A program made the translations under genes and the position numbers. This document shows, one piece after another, positions 57,492-64,000 of a stretch of 64,000 bases of DNA. Under the pieces are notes generated by a model. It ran no database searches. It was not told the DNA's origin and saw only the letters and a list, made by a program, of their open reading frames with translations. Position 1 is the first letter of the stretch. The number at the start of each line of letters is the position of its first letter. The DNA comes from Paraphoma chrysanthemicola (taxonomy: Eukaryota; Ascomycota; Dothideomycetes; Pleosporales; Phaeosphaeriaceae). The stretch covers positions 682,001-746,000 of the forward strand of contig JAGMWG010000018.1 of assembly GCA_020744225.1 (NCBI GenBank), in the 5' to 3' direction.

Positions 57492-59569
57492 AGAAAGAGC
57501 AGGGAGAATACCAAACACCCCTCTTCGGCAGACTTTTGCTTCGGCACAAATTGTAATCTGCGCATCTTTCGGAGCATATTTTTATCAAACTGCACATCTA
57601 TCTCTTTGGCCGGAGGAAGTTCATTGAGCACATACGCACTTCATTGTGGAAGCTGCCATGTAGTTGCCCTTATGTTGCATATCCCGATATACCCACTAGT
57701 ACGCTCCTTACCATTGTAATGTATTAGTACACGAGTCACTTGGGTTCCAAATCTTGAATGCCCCTTTCAACAAAGAATCAGCCACATCTGCTTCGACACG
57801 TCCTGACACCTCGTCATTGACAAAACGCTCCCGTAGCTGCAACAAAGGCACCAGCATCAAAGCGCTGAACTACCACGAAGCCAAGAGATCTATAACTTCA
57901 ACCCGCATTTGTTCTATATTAGCATTTCACGACGGCAAAGGCTGAAACAAAAGCCACGTTCTCGCAACAATGCCATTCCAAAACGCAGCCTTCTTTGTCC
58001 TCTCTCCGATGACCTGCCGCATGATATCGATATTCGTGCGTTGCGCAATCGACAAGCACAACAGAAGCGGCGACACCACACGTGCAGCAGTTCGCTTCCC
58101 ACTGCTTTTAGATGCATAATCTAGTCTCCGAAGGAGTCGCACAGCATAAATTTACCGCTATGTCTAAGCACGCAAGAGGCAATTTAATCCGCACAATTAA
58201 GTTGACGAAATGCAACGGTCATTAACTATTGCATCGCGCATAATACGTCGCTCTAGGTAAATCGTCAAAGGTTGCAACGCCACGACATAATCCTCGGCTC
58301 TATTTCAGCCCGATCACTCACCAGTCCCACTCCCACATCTCACACACATGCCCATGGCGTGACCTCGCACTCGATCCGAACACAATCTCGTGATTGCGCG
58401 CCGCGGTGAGATCAGGCTCGATCGAGCAACTTCGCCGCGGAGTCCAGACTCGCTGGCTTGTGTAGGGCGGGGCGCACAGTGCGGCTGGATCGCGCACGCG
58501 GTTTGGGGGCTGAAAGATGCACGGTGTGGGTTTTTTGAGGTTGGATGATGTGAGCATGCATGCGTGGCTAGTCGAGCCGGAGACGGCCGGACTAGAGCCG
58601 AGGAACTTTGTGTTGCTCACGAGCAGGCTGGGTTGGGATAGGGTGGTAGCGAGACTGAGGTTGCAACGGAAGCGTGGATATTTCGTGGTGGCCTTGCATG
58701 GCATGGCAGGGCGACGTGGGCATGCATGGTAGGCACGTAAGCGCGCGTATGATGGTGTACCTTAATATGGTCCGGGTATGTCACGTATTGCTGAGCGAGG
58801 ATAGAGTGCGAATATATTGCATGCATGCACGAACAGTGCGTGGTCAGGTGGGAGAAGGCTTCACCCGCTGGGTAAGCATGTGTGCGGCGTGGTGAATCTG
58901 GGTATGAGGTGTGTTTAATCATCGTGGGCGAATGGCTGGTGAGAATTGCCGAAGTTGGAGAGGCGACAATATGAAGATCCGAAATTCAACGATGTGCAGG
59001 AAACTCACCAATAATCGCAGAGCATGTTCTGGTCAACGGCGTCTATGTAGATTGTCCAAGTCCTTCATGTTCGTCGATCAGCAGCGGGAAGCTTACATGA
59101 CATGGCCGGCCCGCCCGAGCATACTTCGCTTCTCCCGTTGCCGGACTGCATGCATGCTATGCAAATGATGTTGCCAGCGGCCAATGTTAATCCCAGGCGT
59201 GCTGCTTGCATCGCGCAGAATGGACAGACAGCCGGTTCAGAAAGCAAGGGCTCCCGCAGGTACTGTCGATCGTACTGTACCAGTATATTGGCATACCTCT
59301 TCCATCGCAAGCGAAGATAGCTCGACGGTCTTATGCGTTGAATTTATGTCTCCGCTTCCATCTGCTTCCAGGTACTTGATCGATACACGTCTGACCTCTG
59401 GATCGCTGGATTCTTTCTGCCGCTAAATAACCGAATGTGTGCATCCGAATATGCTACCCCGATAGCGAAGAATTGGACGATGCAATGGCGTCTTGCGGTT
59501 TCTCTTGCAAACCCCTCAGACGAGGGGCTCCCAAAGCTCTACACTTTGAGCTATCATCCACCGGCTTGA
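57492..59569. other. long intergenic stretch with CATGCATG motifs
   Basis: 2.1 kb without a supported gene, between the ends of two converging genes. The left part is AT-rich 3' flank; the right part contains four CATGCATG octamers (see separate entry). Confidence 0.5.
58554..59158. repeat. cluster of four CATGCATG palindromes
   Basis: CATGCATG occurs near 58556, 58721, 58820 and 59149, four times in 0.6 kb, against an expectation well below one. The octamer is its own reverse complement and resembles an RY-type element. No known fungal factor is assigned here. Confidence 0.5.
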
Positions 59570-61457
59570 TCAATCATACCGCGAAACATTTCGCTTGTCA
59601 TCATCCATTGAGGATGGAAGATCTTCGGATTGTCGCCGCTGTGGGGCATGGGCTATTGAGTTTATCTCATTCGGTTGGGACAAGGTGCTGGAGTAATGCG
59701 TGGGTGATGGGTCCACCATATGCGGAAGTCCGGGGCTTTCAGAATCTGGTCTAGCTGCGCCAATGACAGGAGCATTGCGTAGGTGTACCAAGTTTGTGAA
59801 GAGGCCATATGTAGGTTGATGGTTGACGAAAGACATCGGCCACTGAACACAGGGCAGCCAGTCCGCTCCAATGGCTTCAGAACAAGCACGAATCATTTGT
59901 TCTCCCCATCCTTGCATGAACCAGTACCGCGATTGCGCCACAAAGAGCATCGTGGAGTAGTACATCAGTATTGCCAGAGCGCCGGATGATCTTTGCCGGA
60001 CCAAAATTGTGAAGTCCGGTTGGAGGTGAACTGGCCAAAAGAAGAGAAACCGAAGCTCGCGATTATCAACTCTTGGAGGCATTGCCATCTTTAGAGCTGG
60101 CTCGAAGTATCCAATGACATTCAGATAGGTGTTCTTTTCTGTCATGGTTAGGTCCGACCTGGCATGGATGAACGAGATTAGAGTTGCAATTTGGTGTACC
60201 AAGTCTTGGAGAAGTGGCTGCGAAGCAATTACTTGTGGCGCGTCCTGGAACATGGGAGAGAGCCAAGAATTTGTAACGGTGTTTTGTGCCACTGTGAGCA
60301 CATTTGCCATACCCTGCATCAAGCTGAATATGTTTAAGATGCCTTCTATAGCGTCTTGCGAGCTGGGTATTTCTGGGAAGTTGAGCTCGAAGCCGGTCGA
60401 AGCGAAGACGCTTAATGTAAGTAATGTAGACGTTGCTATGATTGGTGCAGCCTCGTCTTCAGTTACATGATGGAGTCTTTCTCTAATCCCACGTATGGCC
60501 AGGTCCTGATGACTGATGAACGAAGTGAATAGTTAGTAGGCTATGCGGAAAATTTAGGGGTACATACGATGAACATACTGTATGCCGCAAGTATAGTACT
60601 TGGATCTTTGCTCCGGTACCCTGAAGGCCTTGTGCAGTGCGGAAAAGGCAAGTATTTCGTGCATGAAAAATGCATGCGTCACTGCGTGTTGCGGGGCGAC
60701 TACCCGCCAAGTATGTCGCATGTCATCCCGCTGAGACAGTTCATCGAATGCTTCTATCGTCCAATGGTGCCTTCGTGGGTGTTAGGCTTGGCTGTGCACA
60801 ACCTCCACACTGCATACTCACATGAGCTCGAGGTCGCGTGCCCAGATATCTGACTGGCTCTTCTCCGTTCGATGGACGAACTTAGTCAAGAACGGAAATT
60901 GGTCCGATGATGAACTCGGTGAGCTGTGACTAGATACAATCGACACGGACGCTGCATCGCTTGCAGACAGAGGCGGATTCAAAACATAATCGATAAGCAA
61001 TGATGGGGAAGGCGAAGGGGAGGTACCCTGTCGGCATAAGCATAAAAGATGCCATCGAAGCATAAGTGACTCACGAGCGGTTTTGGTTCGACTGATTGTT
61101 GTTTGATGCGTCTGGATGCATCGTTGCTTCCACTTGCGCCGGATGCTGAGGAGTGCTGCGGCACATCAGGGTCCCCTGTGACTAGGCTGCATGGCACGCC
61201 ATGACGAGCACAATTTGAGCACGGCTTCAACTCATCGCACTGCAGAGGTTAGATGGACTTAACGAATGTGCAACGGCTTTGTTGACGTTACAATGCAATG
61301 AAGCCCTTACCTTAACATGCCGAGCTTTACATTGCCTGCAGCCCAATCTCGACCTGCCATTGGAGTCAGGAACAACGTGGCTCAACGAAGGCAAAACATG
61401 ATCGTGGAGCAGATCTGCTCCTCGAACGATGTTGGTGGAATGTAGATTGTAGCTCAT
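59570..61457 (-). CDS. Zn2Cys6 transcription factor
   Basis: Model complement(join(59570..60512,60579..60770,60822..61027,61075..61239,61311..61457)), 550 aa; five exons, all in phase. The binuclear cluster is split by intron 61310-61240: RSRLGCRQCKARHVK then CDELKPCSNCARHGVPC, giving C-x2-C-x6-C-x6-C-x2-C-x6-C. Then a Ser/Pro linker, LELMHHWTIEAFDELSQRDD (rebuilt across intron 60821-60771, branch CCTAACA) and HAFFMHEILAFSALHKA, the opening of a common fungal regulatory middle region. The last exon has RDLAIRGI-like helices (QDLAIRGIRERLHHVTE) and a Trp/aromatic-rich C-terminus. It is a nuclear DNA-binding regulator. It diverges from the MFS transporter 1.1 kb away, which suggests control of that transporter, an inference only. 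Confidence 0.88.
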
Positions 61458-62537
61458 ACTTCTTGTGGCCCAGCCTCGGCATTGATGCCGCGGGCACTAC
61501 CTAACTTAGTGAATAGTCGCGCGGCTCACGCTTTAAGCTCGGGATGAGTTACACCAGGGGTTGACGTCAACCTTGTCTCCTACGCCCAGTAGGTGAATAT
61601 GGAATGCGAATGCGAGCGCTGAAGCTGAAGCTGAAGCGAGTGTCATTTGCAGGGCTCGCAGACTCTTTGGCATCGGGTACGGTAAGAGCGCGCTACGCCC
61701 AAAAGCATGGGCCGAACCGAATCGCCCAGATGACCAGCGTCAGTGCAACGGGAAAGCCCGCGTTGGCAAGAGCACATAAACATAAGTGCACAACCGCAGG
61801 ATATGTTGATAGTGCAGAGATGAGGCAACAAGTTTGCCTGTATGTGCCGATACTTGCGAAAAGAAAGCATTCTCGATTGATAACCTGGAGGAGCGACCTT
61901 CCAAGCTTACCCACTCTCCAAGCAATTATCGCGCTTCTCGCCCGTCAACAAAATATCGAGCCATCTGACATTACACAGATTCGTCCTCATCTCGCAACTT
62001 AAGTCGCCAGCGAGAATTAATCAATACAACGCACGTAGTCCGAAAATCGACCTTAATAGATTTTGAGGTTGCCTCTGCTCGGGGTTTGACACGGGCCGAA
62101 GCCGATGTTTGTCAGACATCTGTCGCATCATCAGGACGACACTTCCACCGTTCACTCTCAAAAGCGTCCATGTTTCTGTCGAGCGAGCTGTACAAGAGGA
62201 GCTGTCATCCTTCTCTACTCTCAACAACGACGTTTCTCTTATAAAGAAGCTGGCAATCGAGAAAATGAATGCAGTCAAGGTGCATCCAGGGGCATTGAAA
62301 GGTGCTTGACAGTTTGCGACTCGCTACACATAGCGGCACGCCAGTCGAACCGAGGACTCTACCCCGCGAGACGTGGCCTATCAGAGCGCGGAATCTCGCC
62401 GTATGCGCCGTATCGGAGCGCAGTGAGGCACGGGATCGGCACCAGTCAGCAAATGATGTGAGGATGGCAAAATGCAAGCTCCTTTCAATCGTGCAACTTG
62501 CTCAACTCCACTTCCTCGACTAGAAGGGCTGCACATC
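61458..62537. promoter_or_regulatory. divergent promoter region, Zn2Cys6 factor / MFS transporter
   Basis: 1.08 kb between divergent starts. Includes a short GCTGAA repeat at about 61618-61637. An ATG at 62472 is in frame with the transporter and would add 22 residues. No other gene supported. Confidence 0.5.
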
Positions 62538-64000
62538 ATGGCAGAGAAGCCACCCGTATCGGAGACCGCCAGCGAGCCCAATTCTGCACCAGAAATCAAT
62601 CAAGAAGTAGATTGCGATGTCGAGAAGGAGACGACATTGCCATCAACTACACAACATGCTTCAGAGCCAGACATAGTGGATTGGGAGGGAGAAAACGACG
62701 CTGCGACGCCCATGAACTGGACGAATATGCGCAAGTTCAAGAACATCTCAGTCATTTGTTATTGCACTTTCTTGACGTGAGTATATTGCATGGCATATCC
62801 AGTCGAGACGCGCACTAATACTGATAGGCCTCTCGGGTCCACGATGTTCGCTCCTGCCATAGGACAGGTCATGGCGACCTACAAGTCCTCGAACCCACTT
62901 CTTGCGTCCTTTGTCGTGTCAGTTTGGATTCTAGGGTACTTCTTTGGGCCGTTGTTCCTTGGACCACTTTCAGAGCTGTACGGGAGATTGCCCGTATACG
63001 TGGTGTGCAACATCCTGTTCACAGTGTTCAATGTGGGTAGCGCACTATCTCCCTCGCTACCAGCCCTTGTCATTTTCCGTTTCCTTGCTGGAACTTTTGG
63101 TGGCTGCCCAATCACAATTGGAGCTGGCACTTTTGGCGATCTTATTCGTCCACGAAGTCGAGGCAAGATCGTTGCCATTTGGTCTCTCGGACCCATTATG
63201 GGACCCATCCTCGGACCTATTGCTGGAGGTTATTTGGGAGAGGGTGCTGGCTGGAGATGGATTTGCTGGACTCTCGCTATTGCTTCTGGAGTTGGGGCTG
63301 TCGCGTCAATCATCTTCCAGGAAGAAACATATCCGCCTGTCCTTCTAGCCAGAAAGACTGCAAGGCTGGTTAAAGAAACTGGCAACACGAACTTGAGAGC
63401 TCAGACGGACCTCAACGCCAACCGGACGCCATCACAAATCTTCGGTCGCGCGATAATACGACCTGTGAAACTTTTATTCCTATCTCCGACTATATCGATA
63501 CTATCGATCTACGTGGGAGTCGTGTACGGCTTCATGTACCTCCTGTTCACGACATTCCCGCTCGTGTTTCAGGTCCAGTATGGCTTCGACACCGGCGAGA
63601 TTGGTCTTACTTACATAGGCCTTGGCATCGGATCCATCTTGGGGCTCGGAATCGCGGGCGTTGTCACCGATAAGATTTACCGCAAAAAAGCCTTAGAAGG
63701 CCCGGTCAAGCCCGAGTACCGCATCGTACCCTTGATACCTATGGCATATTGTATACCCGTTGGATTATTCATATATGGGTGGACAACTCACTTCAAGACA
63801 CATTGGATAGCCCCAGAGATAGGGACAGTATTTGTGGGCATTGGCATAAACGTCTTGATGATGTGCGTATCAACTTACTTCATCGATGCTAACCCTCGCT
63901 TCGAGGCGTCGGCAAATGCAGCTTGCACCGCTGTGCGCTCGCTGATTGGGGCACTGGTGCCTTTGTTCGGTCGATCCATGTACGAGGCAATGGGTCTAGG
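62538..64000 (+). CDS. MFS transporter, DHA1 multidrug type, 3' end outside the window
   Basis: Visible model join(62538..62776,62828..64000), about 470 codons, cut by the window edge before the stop. Intron 62777-62827 (GTGAGT...GATAG, branch ACTAATA) joins YCTFLT to PLGSTMFAPAIGQVM. The polar N-terminus ends in NDAATPMNWTNMRKFKN, the usual lead into helix 1 of DHA1 drug:H+ antiporters. Conserved features: GPLSELYGRLPVYV between helices 2 and 3, RFLAGTFGGCPITIGAGTFGD, the helix-5 antiporter motif GPIMGPILGPIAGGYLGE, and FVGIGINVLMM near the cut. Predicted plasma-membrane exporter of drugs or metabolites; substrate unknown. The divergent Zn2Cys6 factor may regulate it. Confidence 0.93.

Overview
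The window is nuclear DNA of a filamentous ascomycete (Pezizomycotina). The basis is the many 44-90 nt GT-AG introns with CTAAC/CTGAC branch points, plus typical families: HET domain, Zn2Cys6 factor, a CYP52-like P450, Bys1-like secreted proteins, a siderophore transporter and GPI/PIR wall proteins. Dothideomycetes is my best guess from the flavour of the F-box and DUF7730-like proteins, but the sequence does not prove it. I rebuilt exon joins by eye. For every multi-exon model except the broken gene at 4596-5714 the phases close (total length divisible by 3, or in frame to the window edge).

Layout. 0-14 kb is accessory-like: the 3' part of a BBE-type FAD oxidoreductase, two related Bys1-like secreted proteins on opposite strands, a salicylate-hydroxylase-like monooxygenase, a DUF7730-like gene with a frame break, a fatty-acid/alkane-type P450, a 1.9 kb gene-poor stretch, a HET-domain protein and a C2H2 protein. 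15-24 kb is housekeeping: a DHX57-type DEAH helicase and an aprataxin-like DNA repair enzyme that diverge from one promoter, a TRAP-alpha/Irc22-like ER protein and a CCCH RNA-binding protein.

24.4-30.2 kb holds the most unusual object: a seven-exon gene of about 1788 codons whose single reading frame joins an eIF4B-like N-terminus, an Nbp2-like SH3, a Whi3/Scw1-like RRM, a WW domain, a degenerate PRPP-synthetase half, an AreA-like segment with an altered GATA finger and a C-terminal fungal domain of unknown function. It looks like a chimera of pieces of unrelated conserved proteins.

30.9-43 kb: a C-terminally anchored unknown protein, a PIR-type GPI wall protein, a conserved fungal protein with a prion-like Q/P-rich N-terminus, a single-pass sensor-like protein, a butanediol-dehydrogenase-like enzyme and an F-box protein. 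43.5-48 kb: an AtuA-family protein and a siderophore-iron transporter with iron-type GATA sites upstream. 49-57.5 kb: a six-exon repeat-rich GPI adhesin-like gene and a membrane-anchored pepsin-fold protein lacking one catalytic Asp. 59.5-64 kb: a Zn2Cys6 regulator diverging from a DHA1-type MFS transporter that runs off the window, plausibly a regulator/efflux pair. No rRNA, convincing tRNA, CRISPR array or intact transposon was seen.
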